A stretch of DNA of 8,527 nt. It comes from Roseimaritima sp. (lineage in GTDB: Bacteria; Planctomycetota; Planctomycetia; Pirellulales; Pirellulaceae). Location of the stretch: the NCBI GenBank assembly GCA_007124075.1, contig SLFV01000145.1, positions 1-8,527 on the forward strand, written 5' to 3'. Positions within the stretch are counted from its first letter, which is position 1, and every line of letters begins with the position of its first letter. Shown in pieces: positions 1-7,800 of the stretch. Below the pieces are notes generated by a model that saw only the letters and a program-made list of their open reading frames with translations, had not been told where the DNA came from and made no database searches. The translations under genes and the position numbers were made by a program.

Positions 1-233
1 ACGGTCCGCCCCAGGTACAATTGCTGCGGCTGCAAGACCAAACCCTCGGGCGGAATCGCGATTCGACGATAACGATTCGGCACCTGCATGTCCAAGACGA
101 CCTCTTCGTAAACCAGCAGTTCACAATGCAGCGTCAGATTGTAACTGTTGGGATTCAGTCGCCGAGGATCAAACGGGTCAATTTTGACACCCTGGCCCAA
201 TTGCCGTCGGATCTCGTCTCCGGAAAGAATCAT
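1..233 (-). CDS. dcd: dCTP deaminase, N-terminal part (cut by window edge)
   Basis: Reading the minus strand from the ATG at 233-231 gives 77 codons that run off the window without a stop. The protein begins MILSGDEIRRQLGQG and contains LNPNSYNLTL (about residues 26-35), ELLVYEE (38-44) and LVLQPQQLYLGRT (65-77). This is the N-terminal pattern of dCTP deaminases of the dUTPase-like fold, where the NPxSY-L segment and the 'L.P...YLG.T' strand are conserved. The enzyme deaminates dCTP to dUTP in the cytoplasm (some members go on to dUMP), feeding thymidylate synthesis. The catalytic Glu region and the C-terminus lie outside the window, so I cannot tell a mono- from a bifunctional form; the family is usually about 170-200 residues. 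No clear Shine-Dalgarno site precedes the ATG, but the MILSG start is typical of the family, which fixes the start well. Confidence 0.9.
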   Translation of the reverse strand, partial: MILSGDEIRRQLGQGVKIDPFDPRRLNPNSYNLTLHCELLVYEEVVLDMQVPNRYRRIAIPPEGLVLQPQQLYLGRT

Positions 234-551
234 GACTATCTGTGGGGTAAAACGATAACCAGCTTGCCGCGTAACCGAATTTCCGATCGATCCCGCGACA
301 TCTGAAGAATCACGCCTTAACGACAAGCCGTTTAATTGGTTTCGATTGTTAGGTACACGCCAGGGATTTGTCAACCAAAATCAGCAGCAGAAACTCACGG
401 ACTTTGTAAATCGCTTGGAATGGCAGCCACGATACGCCCCTGATCGCTACCAGGCCCCGATGGGGCGAGGTGGAAGATGCAAGTTGCCGTGTTTCCTGCA
501 AGGCTATTGGAGCCATCGATCGGTTAAGGAGGGAGTGGTCGCACATGTTTT
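234..551. other. intergenic region between dcd and the flippase-like gene
   Basis: This stretch of about 320 bp holds no gene I can support. Short reading frames on both strands give protein-like strings with no family character. It contains the weak minus-strand promoter candidate described separately. It also has a short perfect inverted repeat, GCCCC-GAT-GGGGC (454-466), a 5-bp stem with a 3-nt loop and no T-tract after it on either strand. This hairpin could be a weak transcript end for the upstream membrane-protein gene, but that is a guess. No tRNA or other RNA gene is visible. Confidence 0.5.
346..374 (-). promoter_or_regulatory. weak sigma70-type promoter candidate upstream of dcd
   Basis: On the minus strand a perfect TTGACA (374-369) is followed after 17 bp by TAACAA (351-346), which matches the -10 consensus at only three of six positions. 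It lies about 115 bp upstream of the dcd start. Only the -35 and the spacing speak for it. Confidence 0.2.
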
Positions 552-1526
552 TCAGCGATCGCATCGATCTGACATGCTGTCGGGTTGGATTGCAACTTCC
601 TGAGCGACTTTGATGACGCGGTGAAGGACCAGTTTACTGACGCCAAACATCAGCGCCTCGGCCAGGATAAAGAGCAAGCGAGCAAGGATTGCGGCCGTTA
701 GTGCCGTCACTGCCCCAATGTGCGGTTCCATGATCGTGATTAGAATCCACTCGCGGACCCCCGCACCCCCGGGAAGCAGCGATACAAACCCGGCCACAAC
801 TGCCAATGCCATTGCCGCGGCGGCTAGGTACAAAGCCGTTGACGAGGCTTCGGGAACCAACGCATGAACGATGGCTGCGAAACTGCCGCCAATCAGCCAC
901 CACGAGAGCGAAAGCCAAAGCCAACCTTGGGCAAACGTTGCGGCTTGATAGCGTTGCCATAGCGGCGTCTGAAGCTTTGAACGCAGCAACCGTCGCAAAA
1001 CGACACGAAAAATCGGTGGAAGGGTCGGCAACACCGAAGCAAAAACCAGGCTGGCGGCAAGCGCTGACAGCCACGGTGAATTTCCAACCCATACCAAAAT
1101 ACCGCCGGCCCAAGCCGCACCGACCGCCATCATCGTCAATGTTTCCACAAACACGGTCACCGTAGCGGGCAAAACTTGCTGCCGATTCTGGACAACACCG
1201 CCCACACGCAAGACAATCACCATTGCCTTGCCGGGAACGTATTTACCCAACTGGCCCAACAAATGGCTTGCAACTCCACGACCGGGGGTCACTTGGATAT
1301 CCCACTGCCCCAGCAGTTTCGTCCAGTAATAGGCGGCAGGTAACAGGCCAAGTCCATACAGCAACAACGAGGCGGTCAACCATTGCCAGCGTGCATGCCA
1401 AAGCAGATTTCGTTTGTTGGGGTCGGCTGCGATCTGTTCCCACGCTTCACCGATGGTCATCGCCAAACCGATGGCGACCGCACCGACGATCACTAACTGC
1501 AATAATGTTTTCCCGCGGATTCTCAA
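552..1526 (-). CDS. lysylphosphatidylglycerol synthase TM region / flippase-like membrane protein (UPF0104 type)
   Basis: The 324-residue protein is strongly hydrophobic with roughly seven to eight membrane segments, for example about residues 8-27, 49-67, 120-148, 152-170, 201-224, 230-251 and 275-297. It carries the two family landmarks of the lysylphosphatidylglycerol synthase TM domain: LGKYVPGK (93-100) and LLPGGAGVRE (250-259). Stand-alone members of this family lack the aminoacyl-transferase domain of MprF and are thought to move or modify lipids in the inner membrane; the substrate here cannot be read from sequence. The frame opens with TTG (1526-1524); an in-frame TAG lies a few codons upstream and no ATG is available before the first membrane helix. 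The next candidate is a GTG about 11 codons in, which would remove the basic RIRGK head, so TTG is preferred. No good Shine-Dalgarno site is seen. The gene stands alone, with divergent transcription upstream. Confidence 0.85.
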   Translation of the reverse strand: MRIRGKTLLQLVIVGAVAIGLAMTIGEAWEQIAADPNKRNLLWHARWQWLTASLLLYGLGLLPAAYYWTKLLGQWDIQVTPGRGVASHLLGQLGKYVPGKAMVIVLRVGGVVQNRQQVLPATVTVFVETLTMMAVGAAWAGGILVWVGNSPWLSALAASLVFASVLPTLPPIFRVVLRRLLRSKLQTPLWQRYQAATFAQGWLWLSLSWWLIGGSFAAIVHALVPEASSTALYLAAAAMALAVVAGFVSLLPGGAGVREWILITIMEPHIGAVTALTAAILARLLFILAEALMFGVSKLVLHRVIKVAQEVAIQPDSMSDRCDR

Positions 1527-1703
1527 AATGGGCTCGTGCTAAAAACTATCTCGAAACAAGGCGAAAGTGGTGATTTGACGGCAACCTGTCCGGCAATCTC
1601 GCATCCATGGCCCACGACAGCCCCCAGTATACGTCAACAATCGCGGTCTCCATGGCAATCAGGCCTATAATGGCCGCAGCAGGGTCCACCGATCATGGTG
1701 TGT

Positions 1704-1736
1704 TTGCCAGCGCGATTAGAAATCCTGTTATATAAC
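1704..1736 (+). promoter_or_regulatory. candidate promoter and palindrome upstream of the RraA-like gene
   Basis: TTGCCA (1704-1709) could act as a -35. The -10 could be TATAAC (1731-1736, five of six matches, spacer 21) or the overlapping TTATAT (1728-1733, spacer 18). The -10 area is part of a perfect 10-bp palindrome GTTATATAAC (1727-1736), 35 bp before the chosen ATG. A perfect TATAAT also occurs at 1666-1671 but has no -35 partner. The spacing is not ideal, so this is only a candidate. Confidence 0.3.
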
Positions 1737-1771
1737 CAATTCCTTTATGCTTTTACGAATAGGCCTTGATC

Positions 1772-2479
1772 ATGATGACCGATCCTTCGCAACGGAATCG
1801 ACACGCGAGTGCGGTCGAGTTTCCAATACAGCAGATTCGTCAAACCCTTTATTCCGCAGTGGTTTGCGACGCGTTGGACAAACTGGGGCTGCGGAATCAA
1901 TCGCCACGCGTGTCGCTGCCTTGCTGGACCTTACCCACGGGCGACCGCAGCAGCGTGCTGGCGGGACGGTGCAAAACGACCTTGTGGGCCGACATGTACG
2001 ACCATGACCCACACCCTTATGCGTTGGAATTGAAAGCGGTTGATCATTGTCAGGACGACGATGTTCTGATCGCGGCAGCCGGTGGATCGGTCCGTTCCGG
2101 GATTTGGGGAGAACTGCTGACCACCGCCGCGATGCGGCGTGGTTGTGTTGGAGCGATTATTGACGGCGCAATTCGCGATGTGGCAAAGATCCAAGCGTCC
2201 GGCTTTCCCGTGTACGCCAAAGCAACATGCCTCTACGACAGCTTAGATCGGCAACGCGTCATTGATGTCGACGTGGTGGTAGAAATTGATGGCGTGCGTT
2301 TCGCACCGGGGGATTTGGTGATTGCGGATCGTGATGGTTTGGTTGTAGTTCCGGCACAGGTCGAAGCCGATGTCTTGCGTCTGGCATTTGCGAAAGTCAG
2401 CGGTGAAAAGCAAGTGCGGGAAGCAATCGCTGCAGGGATGTCGGCAACCGATGCGTTTGAAAAGTTCGGCATCCTATAA
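1772..2479 (+). CDS. RraA-like / 4-hydroxy-4-methyl-2-oxoglutarate aldolase-family protein
   Basis: The 235-residue protein belongs to the RraA / HMG-aldolase fold family. Conserved blocks are AAAGGSVRSGIWGELL (101-116), a run from GCVGAIIDGAIRD to PVYAK (124-150), and GVRFAPGDLVIADRDGLVVVP (174-194). In class II HMG/CHA aldolases the Arg and Asp of the DG-x-x-RD motif bind pyruvate and the divalent metal; here they are R135 and D136. Their presence, plus a length well above the roughly 160 residues of E. coli RraA, favours a metal-dependent aldolase or oxaloacetate decarboxylase-like enzyme over an RNase E inhibitor. The substrate is unknown. The frame could open at TTG 1766, but ATG 1772 is preferred because an AGG (1761-1763) lies 8 nt before it; ATG 1775 is also possible. 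The gene is divergent from the flippase-like gene and convergent with the peptidase gene. Confidence 0.87.
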   Translation: MMTDPSQRNRHASAVEFPIQQIRQTLYSAVVCDALDKLGLRNQSPRVSLPCWTLPTGDRSSVLAGRCKTTLWADMYDHDPHPYALELKAVDHCQDDDVLIAAAGGSVRSGIWGELLTTAAMRRGCVGAIIDGAIRDVAKIQASGFPVYAKATCLYDSLDRQRVIDVDVVVEIDGVRFAPGDLVIADRDGLVVVPAQVEADVLRLAFAKVSGEKQVREAIAAGMSATDAFEKFGIL

Positions 2480-2505
2480 CGGCGGCGGCAGTTACAAATT
2501 TGCCA

Positions 2506-2534
2506 CTCCCGGACCTCCGCAGCAGGTCCGGGAG
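2506..2534. terminator. perfect 11-bp hairpin between convergent genes (possible bidirectional terminator)
   Basis: CTCCCGGACCT (2506-2516) and AGGTCCGGGAG (2524-2534) form a perfect 11-bp, GC-rich stem with a 7-nt loop. It sits 26 bp after the stop of the RraA-like gene and 27 bp after the stop of the peptidase gene on the other strand, where a shared terminator would be expected. Neither side is followed by a T-tract, so it is not a classical intrinsic terminator. It could block RNA polymerase, stabilise 3' ends, or be a copy of a dispersed palindromic repeat. Confidence 0.5.
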
Positions 2535-2561
2535 AAGGGAGCGGACGATCTGATTCAAACC

Positions 2562-4712
2562 CTATTTTGACGTTTGCAGCTTTTCCATCAGGTAGCGATA
2601 CGCCAGCGCAGACATGTATGCACGTTGCTGATTATTGGCCGCGCCACCATGCCCCCCTTCAATATTTTCGTAATACATCACGTCGACCCCAGCAGCCAGC
2701 ATCCGAGCCATCATTTTTCTGGCGTGGCCTGGATGCACACGATCATCGCGGGTGGAGGTCATAAACAAAACGCTGGGATAGTCCTTGCCAGGCTGGAACT
2801 TTTGATAGGGCGAGTAGGTTTGAATGAAATCCCACTGGCCATCCGCATCAGGATTCCCGTATTCCGCCATCCAACTGGCACCGGCCAGCAGCAAGTGATA
2901 CCGCTTCATGTCCAGCAAGGGAACTTGGCAGACCGCGGCGGAAAACAGTTCCGGATAGCTGGTGACCATATTGCCGACCAATAGACCGCCATTGGACCCG
3001 CCTTGGATACCAAGTCGTGGGACCGAAGTGACACCGCGCGCGACCAAATCTTTCGCAACCGCTGCGAAATCCTCGTAAGCACGTAGCCGGTTTTCCCGTA
3101 GTGCTGCCTGATGCCAACGCGGCCCGAATTCACCACCGCCACGGATATTTGCAACCACGTAAACGCCCCCTTCACTCAACCATCCACGACCGACAACCGC
3201 GTTGTAGGCTGGGGTTAGCGAGATTTCAAAGCCGCCGTAGCCATACAGCAACGTCGGGTTGGAACCATCAAATTGAAGGTCCTGCGGTGCCACCATGAAA
3301 TACGGCACCCGTGTCCCGTCCTGGCTGGTGGCGAAATGCTGTGAGACCTCCAGTCCTTCGCCCGCAAACTGCTGCGACAGTTGCTTCAAAACTTCCGGCT
3401 GCTGATCGACCTGTCCGTACAACAGTGTGGTCGGGGTTAGGTAATCGCTGGAAGTGATAAAGTAATCATTTGATTCATCAGGATCGACCGCAGAAACCGA
3501 ACTGGTACCGATCTCCGGAGCACCCGCCAGCGGTCGACGCTGCCACTGCCCTTCCAGAAAGCTTAAGACGTAAATCTGATTCTTGACGTTGTCCAGCACA
3601 TTCAGCAGCACGTGATCACGAGTCGGGGAGAAACTGGCCAGCGAAGTCGTTTCGGTCGGTTCAAACAATACCTGCCAATCGCCGCGACCGTCCAGAAAGT
3701 CGTCGTAATGGGTCACCAATAACGAACCGGCAGCAAACGTCTGCTGCCCCACCTGCCAGGGGTCGCGCAGTTCCGCAAACAAGTACTGCCGGAATACGGA
3801 CTTGCTGGCGGAGTTGGGCAGATCGATTTTCGTCAAACGGTCGTCAGCGCTGATTTGGTACAGTTCGTCGTTGTAAAACGCTATCGTTCGACGGACAAAG
3901 CTGCGTTGAAAACCGGGAGAATCGTCGTGGACGGCGGCAATGTACATGTCGGACGCTTCGCCCTCATAAACAATCGTCGCGTCTTCCAGTTTGGTGCCAC
4001 GTCGCCAACGTTTTGCCAGTCGCGGGTAGCCCGATTCGGTCAAACTGCCCTCGCCGAAATCAGTGGCCACAAAAACCGTGTCGCGATCAATCCAGCTCAT
4101 CCGTCCCTTGGCTTCAGGACGGTAGAAACCACCGTCGACAAACGCTTTGGATTCCAAGTCAAATTCGCGAGAGACCGTCGCATCTGCGCCGCCACGGGAA
4201 AGATGAATCAAGGCACGGTCATAGCTGCCCCGCAGAACTTGCGCACCCGCCCACACCCAGTTCTCTTCCTCGGCTTCGCTGAGACGGTCCAGATCCAATA
4301 AAACCTCCCACTGGATATCCCGCTGGCGATACTGGTCCAGCGTTGTCCGTCGCCAAATTCCACGGATGTTCTTTTGGTCCCGCCAAAAGTTGTAAAAATA
4401 GGGCCCGCGTTTGCCCACATACGGAATTCGTTCATCCGAATCCAGGATCTGCAACAAGTCGTGTTTCAATGATAAAAAGGATGGATCAGCCTCGAAGACT
4501 AGCTGGGTAACATCGTTTTGTTGCCGAACCCACGCCAGCGCATCCTCCCCCATCACATCCTCCAGCCACAGGTACGGGTCTTCCTCCGGGGACACGGCTG
4601 ATACCTTGGTGGCAGATAAATTAGTCACGGTGGGTTGTTCTCCCGAAATGGGTGTGACCAGTGCAACGCCACCCAGCGCAGCAGCAGCGCAAATCCAAAT
4701 GAAACATCTCAT
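2562..4712 (-). CDS. secreted prolyl oligopeptidase, family S9A
   Basis: The 716-residue serine peptidase has the full S9A layout. A signal peptide covers about residues 1-23 (MRCFIWICAAAALGG...). The N-terminal segment of the catalytic domain (EEDPYLWLEDVMGEDALAWV, 43-62) is followed by a beta-propeller (about 90-440) and the C-terminal alpha/beta hydrolase domain (about 460-716). The triad is intact: S573 in GGSNGG (571-576), D656 in TRDDRVHP, and H688 in EGGHGG. R658 matches the substrate-binding Arg of porcine prolyl oligopeptidase. It should cleave short peptides after proline, acting outside the cytoplasm. An open frame extends 35 codons upstream to 4817, but that stretch has no family character and crosses a terminator. 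ATG 4712 starts a signal peptide and has AAGGA (4727-4723) 10 nt upstream. I see no convincing promoter. Confidence 0.93.
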   Translation of the reverse strand: MRCFIWICAAAALGGVALVTPISGEQPTVTNLSATKVSAVSPEEDPYLWLEDVMGEDALAWVRQQNDVTQLVFEADPSFLSLKHDLLQILDSDERIPYVGKRGPYFYNFWRDQKNIRGIWRRTTLDQYRQRDIQWEVLLDLDRLSEAEEENWVWAGAQVLRGSYDRALIHLSRGGADATVSREFDLESKAFVDGGFYRPEAKGRMSWIDRDTVFVATDFGEGSLTESGYPRLAKRWRRGTKLEDATIVYEGEASDMYIAAVHDDSPGFQRSFVRRTIAFYNDELYQISADDRLTKIDLPNSASKSVFRQYLFAELRDPWQVGQQTFAAGSLLVTHYDDFLDGRGDWQVLFEPTETTSLASFSPTRDHVLLNVLDNVKNQIYVLSFLEGQWQRRPLAGAPEIGTSSVSAVDPDESNDYFITSSDYLTPTTLLYGQVDQQPEVLKQLSQQFAGEGLEVSQHFATSQDGTRVPYFMVAPQDLQFDGSNPTLLYGYGGFEISLTPAYNAVVGRGWLSEGGVYVVANIRGGGEFGPRWHQAALRENRLRAYEDFAAVAKDLVARGVTSVPRLGIQGGSNGGLLVGNMVTSYPELFSAAVCQVPLLDMKRYHLLLAGASWMAEYGNPDADGQWDFIQTYSPYQKFQPGKDYPSVLFMTSTRDDRVHPGHARKMMARMLAAGVDVMYYENIEGGHGGAANNQQRAYMSALAYRYLMEKLQTSK

Positions 4713-4775
4713 TCGCAGCAAATCCTTCAAAGTTAATGGCGAGCGATTCTGCAAGCACCGTAATTTACCTGCCTG

Positions 4776-4808
4776 AAAAAAAAGGGGAGCCGACCCAGCG
4801 CAGGTCGG
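4776..4808 (-). terminator. probable intrinsic terminator of the pseudokinase gene
   Basis: On the minus strand, 30 nt after the stop codon at 4838, CCGACC (4808-4803) and GGTCGG (4795-4790) form a 6-bp stem with a 7-nt loop. A short CTCCCC stretch and then eight T residues (4783-4776) follow. The 6-nt gap between stem and T-tract is longer than ideal. It should uncouple the pseudokinase gene from the peptidase gene, and it argues against translation of the peptidase from 4817. Confidence 0.55.
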
Positions 4809-4837
4809 AGGGGACAACCCGTTTCTCTGCAGGCCAC

Positions 4838-7800
4838 CTAAGGCAGGACAAACTCCTTCGGCAGTTCATACTTGCCCTCAGCCCCTGCGCGGGTCGTAAT
4901 CAAAAAAGCTTGTTGACCCGGATTATTCGGATCAGGCCCGATCACCCAAACCAATAACTGCTCGGGCTGATTGGGTTGCGTAACCGATTTATCGATATTT
5001 GCCAGCATCACCAACTGTGTCAGGATTTCTCGCAAAGTTTTCTGACGCATATTGAAATCCCGGACCTGCTGGTTTTGTGTGATCCCTTCTTTTTCCAAAT
5101 CTCCCCCGATCAGCACATATCGCGGCTCCTCTGATCCGGTCGGAAGCTGCCCCTTCAATTCATCCATCACCGCCTGTCCAGCAAACTCCAAACTTTCCTG
5201 ATCAAAAGAAACTGAAAGCTCCAGTTCCAACTGCTCGGTCAATGGCAACGGTTTTCCTCCCGACGTGCCCCCCGTAGTCATTCCCGGGGTCAGGGAGGCG
5301 ATGGTTCCGCGCGGGGTGTTAATGGCCAAAAAACTTGCCAGAGTCAAATTCGCGGCCGCTTCGCTTGGCAAATAGATGTTGGCGATCGCGGTTTCTCCCG
5401 AAACACCAAACCGAGCGTATTGCCTGGCCGCAGTAAGCATCTGAGGAAATCGCACCGCCAATCGTCGCCACGAACCGTCGGGGGAAGATTCAATCAGAAA
5501 CGATTCCGCCCACCGTGGCCACTGCTCAACAACTTCCTCCAGGCGACGGCTAAGGACGGGGGCAGTGGTTCGCGCACCCGGGACCATCCGCACTTCAACA
5601 TACCATTGCGGCGAAAAGGTGCTGGTCAACAACATGCCCGCCACATCAGGCTGCAGCATCGATTTTAGTGGTTCGATGATCGCCGGTGCATAGGTTAGCA
5701 AAAAGTCACGACCGTCAGCAAACAAAAAGTTGGGCAAAACCATGACCGTTAGATCGGCTGATCCGTCAGCCGATTTCCACAACGTCTCCAGGCTCCGGGG
5801 TAACGGGATTACAGAGCCCTCCAGTTCCGCGACGTCTTTGATCTGATCCAGCGAGCCGATTGCGAATTGCTCAACCATCGCCCCGGCCGATGGGTCACGC
5901 ACATAAAACACATCGGCTTGCGGATCGTCATCATCGACCAAGATCGTGAACCCCTCGGGCGTTCGCGCGGGTTCGACCTGCCAACGCGACATTAAAGCCT
6001 CCAGGGCGACCGGTTGATCCAATCGGATCGCCATAGCAACCGAAGGACCGCCATCGAATGCCATAATCACACGCTCAATTTGTTCCCGAGCGACCCCGGT
6101 TCGCGTTTCCAGTGTTTGCCAAATCTCCCCCAGTTCTGCGGAAAACGCGGCCGAGAGCTGAGCCCCGGCGGCTTGCTGGAACGCCTCCGGTCTCCCAACC
6201 AAGATGGCTTGGGGGCCACGGGGAATCATCGCCAATTCCATCGGTGGTTCAGTCCCCGGCGGTGCCCAAGGGGCCGCTGCATCACTGACTACTTGAAACG
6301 GGCCACTCTGCTCCGCAACATCAATGGGTTCGGATACCGGCGCGACCGTCGGTGCGGGAGCTACCGGGGGTGGCGTTCGACGGGCGACATCCGATTTACG
6401 CTGGCTGACATTTCCCAACACCACAACCAATAACAGGATGCCAGCAAACCCCAGTCCGCCAATAATCGCAGGACCGCGGAAGTCTTTCTTCTTCCTGCCT
6501 CTGCTTTTCAGTTTTTTTTTCTTCCGCTGAGGTTTACCAGGTTTTGCCTTCGCTGCCGCAACCGTTTGCGCCGCGGGTGCCGGGGCAACGCCGGGATTTG
6601 CGGGTTCCAACGCCACCGAAGAGGCGTGTACGCGGGAAGGAGCAGCCGGAGAATCCGCCACGACCGGTTGGTTGCGGGGCGGACCAGGAGCCGTAACCAC
6701 GGCTCCCTCAGCTTTCACAGCAACATCCAGGCTCCTCGGTTTGCCTGCGGGTGTCGCCTCGGTGGGCGCAGGGCCCGCAACCTTCTTCGGGGGAAGTTGT
6801 GGGAGCGACGAGGACGATGACGAAGCCGAGGCGGGAGCTATCGACGAATTCTCCGAACTGCCAGCCGGGGTCACAGGGGGCGGAGCGTTTGCCGGTGGCG
6901 CAGGCGGAGTGTTTGCCGGTGGCGCAGGCGGAGTGTTTGCCGGTGGCGCAGGCGGAGTGTTTGCGGCTGGCGCAGGCGGAGCGTTTGCCGGTGGCGCAGG
7001 CGATGCGGGAACGGAGACGGAAGGGGAAGGCGCGACGACTGGGGGCGCTGTTCCTGTTCCGACGGAATTCGCGGGGGCTGGCGTCAGTGCGTTGAGTGCC
7101 GCCAAAAGCTGCTCGAAGTCAGCGAATCTGCCAGCCGCATTTTTGGCAAGCATGTACCCGATCAAACGGAACAGCGGGTCGCCGTCCGCCGCCGCACGAA
7201 CTGCATCGGCCACTGCCTTGGGCATGGCTTGCACATGTTTGACCAGCAGTTCGTCAGTCGATTCACCGCGGAACGGAGGCTTGCCGGTTGCCGCCAAATA
7301 CAGCAAACACCCCAGTGCGTACTGATCAGTCAAGGGATCGGCAATCTGCCCTGGAATCGTAAACTCCGGTGCGGCAAACAACGCTGGTTGGGCAAGCGGA
7401 CGCAGGAAAACATTTTCCCCGTACAACGGATCCGTCGCGTCGAACGCCGCGTCCCGCAGCAGCCAGACGGACTGATTGTCGCCCAACCAGACGCGACTAT
7501 GTTCCACTTGTCCATGTGCCAACCCGGCTTGCTGCAGGGCCTGCAGCGCGCGGCCAAGTTGCTGGCCAAGACGAATCACTTCGGACCTGGGCAGCGGCCC
7601 CGACCGCAGGCGTTCTGCCAAAAGGAGTCCCGGCGGCAGACCGCTGGTCAAAATCATTCGGGACTGGGATTGCTCCAGCACCCGCAACGGTTGCAAGCCA
7701 GGCGACTCAATTTGTAAGTGAGCGTTAACCCAGCGTCTCGCTGCCTGGCCTGGAAGCGGGCTGGCCACCTGCAACAAAACCCGAGGCGAATCGCTCCCGG

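Noticed and set aside
21..305. Plus-strand 94-codon frame at the left edge
   Set aside because: It is antisense to the well-supported dcd N-terminus and has no family resemblance.
349..564. Minus-strand 71-codon frame after the flippase-like gene
   Set aside because: It overlaps the end of the membrane-protein gene and its composition is unlike a real protein.
634..1113. Minus-strand 159-codon frame inside the flippase-like gene
   Set aside because: It is a shadow in another phase of the membrane-protein gene, with Cys/Arg/Ser-rich composition typical of out-of-frame translation.
1666..1671. Perfect TATAAT between short GGCC repeats
   Set aside because: No -35 element at 15-19 bp and no TG extension, so not called as a promoter.
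6879..6998. Possible CRISPR array
   Set aside because: The units are directly adjacent with no unique spacers and lie inside a coding region.
6751..7095. Plus-strand frame with VAQAECLP repeats, looking like a repeat protein
   Set aside because: It is the same 24-bp array read in another phase, with no start signal or family character.
6672..7325. Plus-strand 217-codon frame, rich in Gly/Ala with GGVFAGGA-type repeats
   Set aside because: It lies antisense to the Pro/Ala linker of the pseudokinase. Its repeats are the mirror of the 24-bp array and the open frame follows from the GC-rich codon bias.
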